Assembly: GCA_021604825.1 (NCBI GenBank)
Contig: BQJS01000044.1
Location: 1-25,784, forward strand
Direction: 5' to 3'
Source of the DNA: Phycisphaerae bacterium
Lineage (GTDB): Bacteria > Planctomycetota > Phycisphaerae > UBA1845
DNA: 25,784 nucleotides
Made by a program: the position numbers and the translations under genes. Shown here piece after piece: positions 8,901 to 17,700 of the stretch (positions are counted from its first letter, which is position 1; each line of letters begins with the position of its first letter). Under the pieces are notes generated by a model, which saw only the letters and a program-made list of their open reading frames with translations, made no database searches and had not been told where the DNA came from.

Positions 8901-11900
8901 GCCGTGTGGTTGGGCGAAACAGCCAGTGGCGGCGCGACCGAATTGATCGCGGCGACAGCCAATACGCACTTTGCACCGCAAGACCTGGAAGGCGACACCG
9001 AATACTCATGGAAGGTCGTGGCGCTCAACGAAAGCTGCGATCAAATACCACCGCTTGAAAACGAAAGTCCCGTATGGACATTCACCACACCGGAATGTAA
9101 CCCACCGCCACCCGTAGAATTGCTATCCCCGTTCAATGGCGAAGAAGGTTTGCCCACTCAGCCGATCAGACTTGAATGGAATGTCTCTGATCGCGCGGAC
9201 GAATACCAAGTCGAAGTACACAGGGAAACAGGTTTAGTTGGCAAATGGACAGTGGAAAGTTCGGGCGCATCTGTCGGGACGGTCTTTTTTGAACACCACC
9301 TTGCTAACGAACTGGAGGGACTGACCGAATTCACTTGGCACGTCGATGTCGTTGAGTACACCATTTGTGGCCGCCGTTTCTCCCGAAGCGAGGATTGGAC
9401 ATTCAAGACGGATGACGGAACCTTGTGCGAGCAGGATCTACTGGAAACTCCATATATGCCATCACCTCCCGATGACATTTCCGATCCATCACTGGATCCG
9501 ATCGACGCAGGCCAGATCGAGTTGAGTTGGTCGGGTGAGGCGCAGCGTTATCACGTGTTCTTTGGCATTGAAGGTGGTCTTCAGGAAAACGTCACGCTTC
9601 AAGGGACCGACCTGCAATCGGTGACTGTCGGTGCCGAGAGAAACAAAACTTACACGTGGCAAGTCATTGCAAAGACCTCCGAATGCGGCGGCGACGATCT
9701 CGACGAGCTTGAAGGACCAATCTGGCGTTTCCACACAAACAACAATTGTCCGACACAAGAGGCTCCTGAAGCGCCGCTTCTCGTTTCACCATCAGACCCG
9801 GAGCCGATCAAAGGGCCGACTTCCGATTCGCCGTTAACGCTCTCTTGGAATGAATGCGATCGAGCCAAGTGGTATGAAATTCATTTTGGCGCCGCTGACC
9901 AACCACTGTCGTTGTTGACGACGACAACCCTCACGTATCATGACCTTACTTCTCTAACGGTGGGGGCCGACTACAACTGGCAGATTGTGGCAGTCAACGG
10001 CTTCTGCGACACAGTGAACCCGCCAAAGACGGCTGGCCCGATTTGGAGCTTCGCAATATGTGCTGCCGATCCCATCATCAAGCCGGTTCATCCGGATCCC
10101 GACAGCCCGTCGAGCAACGTTCCACTGGATTTTCGACTGTCGTGGGTCGGTGATCCGGACTATGTAGATTTCTATCTATCCTACGAAGATCAGACAGACC
10201 ACAGTGGCCTATCGGAACAAGAAATTCCGGTCGTTGCTATCGGCCCTCCAGGACCCGACGGGCAGCGGTTTGAATGGGACCGAACAGGGCAGAAATGGAA
10301 TAATGGTCGGGAGTACGTGTGGTCTATCAAGACGACAAAGATGGATGTGTGTGGGGGAGTCGTTCATACGATCCAAGGCATTAGCGAAGACTGGCGATTT
10401 ACCACCACAAGTGATTGCTCAGGGTGGCCAGTGCAGCCCGCCGCGCCGCTGCTTGTCTATCCTGAGCAGAGTTCGGACATTCATTCAATTGGTAATTCGG
10501 TTACGTTACGATGGTCGCATGATGGAATGGCTTCAGACTTGTATTTTGGCCTACCCGGCGAAGAAGTTGCGGTCGTGACTGGAATCCCGAATCACGGTGA
10601 CGACGTCGAGGTTGTGTACACTGTTGCCGATCTGGGCGAAGACACTTATTCTTGGTTTGTCCGCTCAACCAATGAATGCGGCGGGACGAATCTTTCGTCA
10701 GACTCCGCCACACAAACGTTCACGATCGTCGGTTGCAACGATCCTGAGTTACCAATCGCGGCGAAGGAACCAACGACACCACATAATGGAGCGTCGGGAG
10801 TGACTCCATCAAGCACAGCCGTTCTGTCTTGGGCCCATGGTGATCCGGCGATGCCGCCACCATACTATGTCGTTAATCTGAACAAAATTGATGGCCCTGA
10901 AGAAGGCCCCTTCATCGTTCCTTCAAGTCCAAGCAGCCCACAAAATTCGGTGACTGTCGCACTTGATCCGGACGAACACTATAAGTGGCAAGTTCGTGCA
11001 CTGTCTGTAAGTTGCTTTGATACTGTGCTGACGACTGCGAGCATTCCTTGGTACTTCAGCACGTGCTCCGCATTGCCATCCGATCTGCTGCGTGATCCGA
11101 GTCCGTACGATCGTCAAAGTGCTGTTTACTTCGATCCGACTACAACACTCAAATGGGGTGTTTATCCGGGCTATGAAATCCTTTCTGCAAGAATGGAGTT
11201 TGGCGAGAGTGGCGGCGGACTTACCACGCAGGGCTCCATTGGACTTGATTGCGAAGACAATGTGTGTAGTTGGACAACCCCTGTCGAGCAGCCCTTGGCG
11301 CTCGATACCGAATACGAATGGCGCGTGACGCTCACGGTATTGGATTCGTGCAACATTCCAGTAACCGTTGTGGGCGATCTGTGGCGATTCAGAACGGTGG
11401 CCGACTGCAATCTCAACGGCGAACCGGACACTTGGGATGTAGCAACAGGATTTAGTTTAGATGACGATGGCGACCTTATTCCCGATGAGTGTAAGGCCTG
11501 TGATACATCGATTACCTTTACGACCGACGAAGATTTTAACAACAACGGCCAGGCAGTGCTCAGCAACGTCACCCAGGAAGTTTCGGGGCAACTTCAACTG
11601 GAACACAGCGATACGCAATCAATTATTTGGGTGGCTGCTTCAGGGCGCGGGACGATTATCAAGATCGATGCGCTCTCTGGGCAGGTCTTGGGTGAATACT
11701 TGTCAGCGCCGGATGGCCGCGGACGAAGTCCATCTCGTACGGCTGTCGATAGTGATGGAGCAGTATGGGCCGGGAACATCGAAGAAGGCACTTTACAATT
11801 GTTGCCAAGTGCTGTCGTAGCAGGCACCGAATATGGTGGTTCGGTCGTCAAGATCGCTCACCCTTATACAGGCGGTTGTGTGAGTCGAGATGGAGATCCG

Positions 11901-14774
11901 GCGATCCGAACATCGACTGGGCTTGGCGATGTGCTGCCTTGGTCAAACGGTTCTGATGTGGATGATGATGGAGGCGTTTCAACGGCTGTTGACGAATGCA
12001 TTGTTGAATACATCCGTACGGACGTAAAGTTCGTTCACGGTTTGGCGCTCAAAGACGACGCGCATCTCTGGGTCAATGGTTGGCCCGTTGATGGACTTCA
12101 ACAAATTAATTTGCAAGCAGACCCTCCAATCCTTGAACTGATGATGGAGCCTGGTTGTGGTGGGTACGCCGGTATTTTCGCCGCGAGTGGCGCTTACTGG
12201 GCGACGGGCGGAAGTGGCACGCAAGCTTGGTCGCAATCCTCCGACTCGCTCGTATACCCACCGGCATGCCCGAGAGACGGTTTCGATGTTTTGCGAGATA
12301 TCACGACTGATCCGGGATCGCCGGACTTTATTTGCATTGATCCGGAGACTGATCCGAACCCAATCTATCGCAGTTCGCATGGTATTGCAGCTGGCGCAGG
12401 AGGTTGGATCTGGGTCACTGACTACTGCTCTAATTACGTTCGCAAAATCCCGTCAAATGGTGTGGTTGGTCCGGAAACGGAGCGATTTTATGTAGGCGAC
12501 AATCGCGGGCCATTTGGAATTGCAATTCACCCCAGTGACGATCATGTTTGGATCGCACTAGAGACCTCAAACACTGTGCTTCGAATGGATAATCTGGGAG
12601 CAATCGTCAAAGAAATCCCGTTGACTCTGGCGGGCTTTCCAGATGGTGATTCACCCAACGGCATAGCGGTAGATGAAGCAGGCAAAGTCTGGGTTACGAA
12701 CAGGGACTCTGGCAACGTCATGCGAATTGACCCAACAGCCGGATCGGATTCATTGGGCGCGGTCGACTTGGTCGTCGATTTGAGTTGCCCAGGTTGTGAA
12801 GATGCCGGTCCAGTCAATCTCGGAGGCATGTCGGGCGTAGTCGGACAGACGTTATCGCAGGTCGGCACTTGGAGTACCGTTTTCGACCGCAAGATACCTG
12901 GCATGAAATGGATATCCGCCGCGTGGAATACCGAAGACTGTGTCGTCGATCCAACGCCACCGGGGGCGATCTTGAAGGTCGAAATTCGTGCTGCCGACAC
13001 CCAAGAGGACCTGGAATTAGCGGAATATTTGGAAATCGCCAATGGCGCAGCGATCCCGGCAGATCCTGGCGTGGTTGGAAGATTCGTTCAGGTGTTGGTG
13101 TCGTTCACCTCACAGCCGGGTTCACCCTCTCCGGTTCTCTGCGACTTAACCCTCGAGCAAGAATATCCGCACAGCGCGTATTTCCCCATGGAGTTCTCTG
13201 CGGCTATTACGGTCAACAATGGCGCGATCAAAACCGTCGTCGGCGATTTTGAAGAAACGCTATTGGTGACCGGCGAACCATTGACTGCTGCAGCTTATGC
13301 GTTTGCAACTGAGGTCTTTAGCCTTGGCGGCAATAATTACGATTGCGAAATTCTGCGTAACGAACTGCAGGCCTATCTTGACGCGAAAGGCTACATTGGA
13401 CGGGTTGACTTAGCATTCTCGAGAGGTCAAGTTGCTCTCTCATTCACCGGAATTGGGCCGCCCACCGGACTGGCGATTGAAGCTGGCATACTTCTCGACG
13501 ATAGATCGGCGCTCCTGCATTACGCCGAATGCGACGATACTGACCCGCTCGTCTATCAGTTGATCCACTCCGCAAACAACGGGGGACCAAATCCAGACGG
13601 TCCACCCAAGCAAATTTTCGATGTACAAATTGCCAGGGAGTGCATCAGTACCGGAGTCATCGACAAGCCCTTAGTGAATTGCCAAAACGATCGCGACTGT
13701 GACGACGGATACGTGTGCACGCTTGATGTGTGCAACAGCAACAATGGATGTCACCAATTAGAGACGATTTGCGACGACAATGACGCTTGCACGATTGACA
13801 GTTGTGATCCGTATTCAGGTGGTTGCGTGCACGAGCCCACCAGTTGTGATGATGGCAATTTGTGTACAATCGATAGCTGTCACTTTGACGACGGTTGCTC
13901 AAACACGCCAATTTCGTGCGACGATGGCAATGCGTGTACTGATGATACGTGCGATGATGGAAATTGTATTTATACAGAAACAGTATGCGGGGAAGGAGCA
14001 GAGTTCTGCGACGGAAAATGGGAATGTAACTCCGAGTCTGGGTGCTATAACGCCGGCGATCCGTGCGAAGACTCCCAATTCCAGTATTGCAGTCCGACTT
14101 TGCAGCGTTGCGTCGAATGTTTGAGCAATGATCACTGCGGCGACGAATTGACTGCTCAGTGCAATATTGCGACAGGACTGTGCTTCGTCGATGACAATTG
14201 TCCAACCAACGAATGGGACGAAAACGGCGTATGCCAATCGGGTTCACTAGAACTGACGTCTGCTACGGGTTCGACGATTCAAGTGGCCCATGGCACTGGT
14301 TTTGATATTACGCTGGAATTCTTCAATCAGTCCGACGCATCAATCAGTCTTGGGGGAGTCACAGCCTTTGTTCAGGCGACCACCGCGAACGGCTTATCGA
14401 CGGAGACAATCGATGGTATCGAGATTACATGGGTCGCTTCTGATTGGTGGACAGACGTTTTCGATAATCAGTTTCCATGGGGCGACGACACCATCAACGG
14501 TGCTCTCGTTGTTGACGACAGTAGTTCGCAGCTAATTGCAGGCGCGGTCAAACCTCCGACCGAGCCGGATCCACCCCCTCTTGAATTGACGATTGCGCCA
14601 GGCGGGTCGGCCAACATCGCGACGATCCATATGATTGCGCCAACGATCCCGGGCAACTACGAGTTGTCATTTGTCAGCAACGCATATCGTCGAACCACAG
14701 CCAGCGATGAGTCCGGACTGCCCATTGGCGTCAAGGCCAGCGTTGCTAGCATCACCGTGGAGGTGCAGCCATGA
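5985..14774 (+). CDS. Giant exported Cys-rich / FN3 / beta-propeller protein, probable partner of the RHS toxin
   Basis: 2929 aa from ATG 5985, chosen because AAAGAGG (5973-5979) precedes it and it exposes a signal peptide (LRILALIVLAILTPCLTFG). Order of modules by residue: about 49-700 Cys-rich repeats of the CDDGxxCNGxExC type; about 706-1808 ten FN3-like modules of about 105-115 aa, each ending in a W-x-F-x-T strand; about 1808-1835 DCNLNGEPDTWDVATG then DDDGDLIPDEC, a planctomycete Ca-binding motif; about 1879-2253 a streptogramin-lyase/NHL-like beta-propeller (for example VWVTNRDSGNVMRIDP); about 2280-2395 a beta-sandwich; about 2564-2750 a second Cys-rich array; and 2754-2929 a final beta-sandwich, possibly cohesin-like. 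No catalytic motif was recognised. The protein is probably anchored or secreted at the cell surface, stiffened by disulfides and Ca. Its stop overlaps the RHS start, so the two are made together. The exact function is unknown. Confidence 0.85.
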   Translation: MSTVAGAHRQEKHLRILALIVLAILTPCLTFGQGGGGPGDIDDGPLEPNCPNYPNPSFDPRGCCGDPYELSMSMGTNGGLEGVEEECEGCLPFSCAAECNEYFFPECGGQNKCYRGVVNCCLPPCFCEQEYLCNDDACYDRGCDPDTGCTERLKCLDIYPPNERGCHADYCDGSSGTNVCVPFDRAEGDWCTTADNGCGVCNADLVCVPTNCDDGIECTSDYCVNQDPQGILPMKCKHVTQDSLCDDGEYCNGREECWLSGCYFPLTDPCPDDLVCNENEDTCDCDDDFDCNFDDWVCNTSTCVGGVCVTEYHNGASCGGGVDPPPCSRYECSFGACILVPDNDGASCGNPSDICRIGTCQQGSCEYQANHGADCGVCKECVGLSCEHVYCDDGVDCTYEYCSEDVDGCVYIPYDGNCDDGNYCNGAEQCTPDGCIDGQEPCPPDDGLFCNGQEGCDPINGCFEAQPPCLDSQTCNEAAMRCDCASDAQCSHLDSECSTGRCDPDSGTCVAEEIDCGPKPADAPDCCIWGCHGSGGCNCESSFDADTVEQPNQCGVLFNPTQCSSSYYSSDEMCDDGIECTLDHCVSEVIDSTPGNVVRSFLCENLPLDARCANNSYCDGAELCDPDQGGCIDATEGPCQLGETCEEDSDECTNCTVVCSDGYVCNGIEWCNANDECESRPPVSCGPGAYCTEPDGACSPCPPPPPPAAVYLEPVDDAVGVVRKPLVFKWESEPSATRYRLWVYDDSHDPYSEVVPQSAVANGIIEHEANRTFSPNTTYTWWVSVIEEVGPCNLIQVTRGEDWQFTTGSEDACTDADPLLITPVAVSPPDDGEASDGTVYPNINAGMGTFSWSGNAQRYDVFLAEQSEVLEENEIATNIQGSQGITNLPVGVPLNRNTCYKWKVRGRVERCDGVWETVDGPTWYFCTNDVCEIQPPLNPNLNYPADGLVITDDTFDHEITLSWIGATHATSYAVWLGETASGGATELIAATANTHFAPQDLEGDTEYSWKVVALNESCDQIPPLENESPVWTFTTPECNPPPPVELLSPFNGEEGLPTQPIRLEWNVSDRADEYQVEVHRETGLVGKWTVESSGASVGTVFFEHHLANELEGLTEFTWHVDVVEYTICGRRFSRSEDWTFKTDDGTLCEQDLLETPYMPSPPDDISDPSLDPIDAGQIELSWSGEAQRYHVFFGIEGGLQENVTLQGTDLQSVTVGAERNKTYTWQVIAKTSECGGDDLDELEGPIWRFHTNNNCPTQEAPEAPLLVSPSDPEPIKGPTSDSPLTLSWNECDRAKWYEIHFGAADQPLSLLTTTTLTYHDLTSLTVGADYNWQIVAVNGFCDTVNPPKTAGPIWSFAICAADPIIKPVHPDPDSPSSNVPLDFRLSWVGDPDYVDFYLSYEDQTDHSGLSEQEIPVVAIGPPGPDGQRFEWDRTGQKWNNGREYVWSIKTTKMDVCGGVVHTIQGISEDWRFTTTSDCSGWPVQPAAPLLVYPEQSSDIHSIGNSVTLRWSHDGMASDLYFGLPGEEVAVVTGIPNHGDDVEVVYTVADLGEDTYSWFVRSTNECGGTNLSSDSATQTFTIVGCNDPELPIAAKEPTTPHNGASGVTPSSTAVLSWAHGDPAMPPPYYVVNLNKIDGPEEGPFIVPSSPSSPQNSVTVALDPDEHYKWQVRALSVSCFDTVLTTASIPWYFSTCSALPSDLLRDPSPYDRQSAVYFDPTTTLKWGVYPGYEILSARMEFGESGGGLTTQGSIGLDCEDNVCSWTTPVEQPLALDTEYEWRVTLTVLDSCNIPVTVVGDLWRFRTVADCNLNGEPDTWDVATGFSLDDDGDLIPDECKACDTSITFTTDEDFNNNGQAVLSNVTQEVSGQLQLEHSDTQSIIWVAASGRGTIIKIDALSGQVLGEYLSAPDGRGRSPSRTAVDSDGAVWAGNIEEGTLQLLPSAVVAGTEYGGSVVKIAHPYTGGCVSRDGDPAIRTSTGLGDVLPWSNGSDVDDDGGVSTAVDECIVEYIRTDVKFVHGLALKDDAHLWVNGWPVDGLQQINLQADPPILELMMEPGCGGYAGIFAASGAYWATGGSGTQAWSQSSDSLVYPPACPRDGFDVLRDITTDPGSPDFICIDPETDPNPIYRSSHGIAAGAGGWIWVTDYCSNYVRKIPSNGVVGPETERFYVGDNRGPFGIAIHPSDDHVWIALETSNTVLRMDNLGAIVKEIPLTLAGFPDGDSPNGIAVDEAGKVWVTNRDSGNVMRIDPTAGSDSLGAVDLVVDLSCPGCEDAGPVNLGGMSGVVGQTLSQVGTWSTVFDRKIPGMKWISAAWNTEDCVVDPTPPGAILKVEIRAADTQEDLELAEYLEIANGAAIPADPGVVGRFVQVLVSFTSQPGSPSPVLCDLTLEQEYPHSAYFPMEFSAAITVNNGAIKTVVGDFEETLLVTGEPLTAAAYAFATEVFSLGGNNYDCEILRNELQAYLDAKGYIGRVDLAFSRGQVALSFTGIGPPTGLAIEAGILLDDRSALLHYAECDDTDPLVYQLIHSANNGGPNPDGPPKQIFDVQIARECISTGVIDKPLVNCQNDRDCDDGYVCTLDVCNSNNGCHQLETICDDNDACTIDSCDPYSGGCVHEPTSCDDGNLCTIDSCHFDDGCSNTPISCDDGNACTDDTCDDGNCIYTETVCGEGAEFCDGKWECNSESGCYNAGDPCEDSQFQYCSPTLQRCVECLSNDHCGDELTAQCNIATGLCFVDDNCPTNEWDENGVCQSGSLELTSATGSTIQVAHGTGFDITLEFFNQSDASISLGGVTAFVQATTANGLSTETIDGIEITWVASDWWTDVFDNQFPWGDDTINGALVVDDSSSQLIAGAVKPPTEPDPPPLELTIAPGGSANIATIHMIAPTIPGNYELSFVSNAYRRTTASDESGLPIGVKASVASITVEVQP
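6130..8090 (+). repeat. N-terminal Cys-rich repeat array (CDDGxxCNGxExC type)
   Basis: Protein-level degenerate repeats of about 35-50 residues inside the giant gene. Units include CDDGIECTSDYC, CDDGEYCNGREEC, CDDGNYCNGAEQC, GLFCNGQEGC and CDDGIECTLDHC. Their regular Cys spacing suggests small disulfide-knotted, partly Ca-binding domains. Similar repeats are known in myxobacterial and planctomycete surface proteins. The DNA is diverged enough that the repeats are old and not recent tandem copies. Confidence 0.75.
8100..11407 (+). repeat. Ten FN3-like modules in tandem
   Basis: Modules start near 8100, 8420, 8778, 9097, 9420, 9747, 10063, 10420, 10738 and 11066. Each has an opening P-x-x-P/D-x-x segment, a central LSW or LEWN strand followed by Y-x-V/L-x-F/L, the pattern T-x-Y-x-W-x-V near the end, and a closing W-x-F-x-T. 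Most contain one or two Cys. They fit Ig-like/FN3 beta-sandwiches used as a rigid stalk, giving a rod of ten domains. Confidence 0.75.
11620..12745 (+). repeat. Beta-propeller region (streptogramin-lyase/NHL-like blades)
   Basis: Blade-like repeats read SIIWVAASGRGTIIKIDALS, AVWAGNIEEGTLQLLP, LWVNGWPVDGLQQINL, WIWVTDYCSNYVRKIP, HVWIALETSNTVLRMD and VWVTNRDSGNVMRIDP. The repeated V-W-V/I ... V-x-R/K-I/M-D/P core is that of Vgb/SMP-30/NHL propellers. This supports a six- or seven-bladed propeller used for binding; catalysis is not supported. Confidence 0.65.
13675..14215 (+). repeat. C-terminal Cys-rich repeat array (CDDGNxCTxDxC type)
   Basis: Four or more closer-spaced units, such as DCDDGYVCTLDVC, CDDNDACTIDSC, CDDGNLCTIDSC and CDDGNACTDDTC, are each about 20-25 residues apart, then less regular Cys-rich sequence. 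The units are more alike than those of the N-terminal array, so they are probably younger duplications. Confidence 0.75.
14245..14771 (+). other. C-terminal beta-sandwich of the giant protein, possibly cohesin-like
   Basis: About 176 residues without Cys: SGSLELTSATGSTIQVAHG at the start, then FDITLEFFNQSD, GGVTAFVQATT, APGGSANIATIHMIAP and GNYELSFVSNA. The order of a beta-rich opening, a G-V-x-A-F-V strand, a Gly-rich stretch, I-A-T-I-x-M and closing strands recalls cohesin modules (G-x-x-V-x-V-x-V, F-x-x-x-L, L-A-T-I-x-F). The match is by eye only and no single diagnostic residue fixes it. Other Ig-like folds fit too. Confidence 0.35.
14759..14774 (+). promoter_or_regulatory. Shine-Dalgarno and ATGA stop/start overlap coupling the two giant genes
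   Basis: GGAGGTG (14759-14765) lies 5 nt before ATG 14771, and the ATG shares bases with the TGA stop (14772-14774) of the upstream gene. A strong ribosome site inside the end of the first gene plus the 4-nt overlap is the standard arrangement for translational coupling. Confidence 0.85.
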
Positions 14775-17700
14775 GAATTGGAAATCTGAACATGCAAATG
14801 ATCCGGACATCGACAATCACTACGATTGCCGGCCGCTCGAGACGCACCTTGGTACTCGCAGCTCTCGCAGTATCATTACTCGCCCCACGCACGATGGCGC
14901 AGCTCGCGGATCTAAGCGATCTCAGCGAGAACGGCGTAATGAATGCGCCGTATCGAGGAGGTGTAACAGCCTGGCGCGAATCGAATCTCGAGATGGCGTA
15001 TGGTGAGGTAAAGAATGTCACTGTGCGCTATAACATGAACGACATTTCTGATTTTGAACCGGCGGGGTCGATCCTTGGTAGCTGGGATCGAAATGTAGTC
15101 AGAGTTTTTCACGGACACAATTGCTCTGGCAAAGAGATATTACCGCCAGCATTTACATCCAGAACCATTGGTGAACCAGATGGCTCCAGTCCATTGAATT
15201 GGAATTGGAAACTGTCGTTTAAGGTCGTGGGGACTCCATCAATTGAAATCAATGAATATGAAATCAGTGTAGAATACGATGCTGAGTTCATAGATGGAGA
15301 AGTACCCGTATTCCTAGGCGACTGTTGTCCGGGTGATTTTTCGTTTCCTTGTACACCGCAACCGTATCTGTGCAATTGTCCATCTGTGCCACCGTGTGAT
15401 ATTCCTTCGTTAGATACGAAGACTCGTTCGACCGGAAACGCCCTTAACGTAGCAGTCGCTCCGACCAGCGTGGCACACGGCATCGGTGGGCAACATCCGT
15501 GGTATCCGGGAACGGCAATTCTTGGTGTTAGAGCGGGAGCCGCGTCGCTGTCAGCCACCGTCAGCGAATCAGCGGAGATGATCGGCCAATCATTTCTGAT
15601 CGAACCAGATAGTGGTGACGATTTTGTCGATCTCCACTTTTACGACGTACGCCTTCCCGGTTGGCCGGAAACTATATACGTTCAGGACAAAGCAACATTC
15701 GATGTGGGCACGCCTTGGCCGGGGCACGCACCCGGTTATTGGGTCGATCGTGAATCGGCAGATGATTCAATCGATGTCGTGGGACCTGACGGGACGATTT
15801 ATCGTTTTGCAGTAGAGGCTGGTGAAGAAGATCCAGAAGGCGTGCATTTCCTAAAATACGTGATCCCGCCAGGGTGCGCGCACTCATCATCTGCGACGGC
15901 AACGTACTACTACACAGAATATGGCGGCCACCAATATCTGACGGGAATTCGAAACGGGACAGATGGGCCAGGCGCTCCCGAGAACATTGCGTTGACCCGC
16001 GAATTCGCGCCCGATCAACCGGCCCACGTGACTACCGTCGTAGCTGGCGGGGAAACATGGACGATTGGGAGAGACACGAACGGTTGGATTGCTTCAGTCG
16101 AACCTCCGGGATCCAAGGGCCGGCGAGGATACGAGCATGACCCGGGTGGCCGACTCACGAGAATCACAAATGCAGATGGCAATTCGATGCATGAGTTTCT
16201 CTATGTGCCATCGGGTGATTTTGAAGGCAACATGCTATCGGAGAAAAGCGCCGTTGAACCTGAGGGCGCGGTCGTGGAAATCGCGAGTTATGCGTATTCC
16301 GAAAACGAGATCGTACAGACGTACAAACCAGGTTTGACTGGCGGTTCGCCTGATAGAGTCATTACTTCCAACTACTCAGACAAATTGCTGACTGGTGTCG
16401 CGATCGGTTCGTCGCACACAAATTACACGTGGGACGAAGAGAACGAGTCGGGCAATGTTGTACTGTTGGAGGAAGAATCCGCGGACGGATTGATACTCAG
16501 TCATGGATATGCAAGTGGGTTAGCCGGCGGTGACACCGGACGCGGGTTCTGTGGAATGAGCGCGGAGGGACCTTGGACTCTGACAATTCTAGACCACAGG
16601 GGTACCGGTACCGGGGTTGTGAATTCGTGGGCATTTGACATCACGACAATCACTGGGACGTCGCTTTTTACAACTGGCAATACTGATGCGAATCCGATTA
16701 AGGATTGGAAAGACGGAGCTAGTGGCGAAACGAAATATACCATCGAGCCCGAACTGACGGATCCAAATGAAGAGTACGTCATAGATAACATTCGTATCGA
16801 GCTGGATATCACGCATTCTCATCGCTCTGACTTGGAAGTACGGTTGGAGCACGGGGGGCACGACGTTCTGTTGTTTTATCGCCTTGGCCACGAATGCTGT
16901 CCTGAGGACGAGGGAAGTTATGGGTGTCTCATTGGATTTGGGGGTGGGCGTATCGCTGTCATTTTTGACGACATGGATCCCGACGCCGGAAACATTCATG
17001 CAGAAAATGGCCAAAACGGCGTCGATATAGACGGTGTTTTCACGACCGAACAAAACTGCCATGACGGTGACTTGTGTTCTGGCTTTGCCGGTGCGCTTCA
17101 AGCGTCCACGCCATTTAGAACGCGCTCGGTCTTGGTTGGCGCCGGCGGCGAAGAATTGGTCGTCAGTGACACACGCATACGTGTCGCCGAGGATGGAAAG
17201 TTGTTGCGTTTGCCTCAGTTGATCGCGACCATCGATGGGGCTGGGCAAGAAACAAAGATTGAATACGTTGATTCGGAATTCAACCGAATCCGCTCGGTCA
17301 CTGGCCCTTCCGTTACAAAACCCATACCAACAGATCCTTCCAATACGGAATTTACTTACTACACGGCTGCAGATGGCGGACACCTTGCGAATCTCCTCGC
17401 AATCAAAAAAGTCAAGATTCAAACGAATCCCGATGTCACGCAGGTAACCGAATACGAATATGACGATCGACGTCGGCTTATCAAGACAACTGTCGGTATT
17501 GGCACTGCAGATCCGCTGGTCACGGAGTTCAAGGGGTTTTCCGTGCCCAGACTTCGTTACGACGGTCAGCCGGAACTCGTAGAAGACCCGTCGGGCTTTA
17601 ACACAAGGTACGAATACGATGCGGCGGGCCGCGTTGAAAAGGTGACAACGTTCCTTACTGCCAATGCCGTCACTGGCGGTTCGCATGAGACGTCAAACAC

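Noticed and set aside
13680..13960. Regularly spaced similar DNA that could suggest a CRISPR array
   Set aside because: The repeats are codons of the CDDGNxCT units, degenerate at third positions and in frame; there are no unique spacers.
16589..17686. 365-codon open frame on the minus strand
   Set aside because: It lies antisense to the RHS coding frame, has no known domain and no ribosome site; it is a shadow of the real gene.
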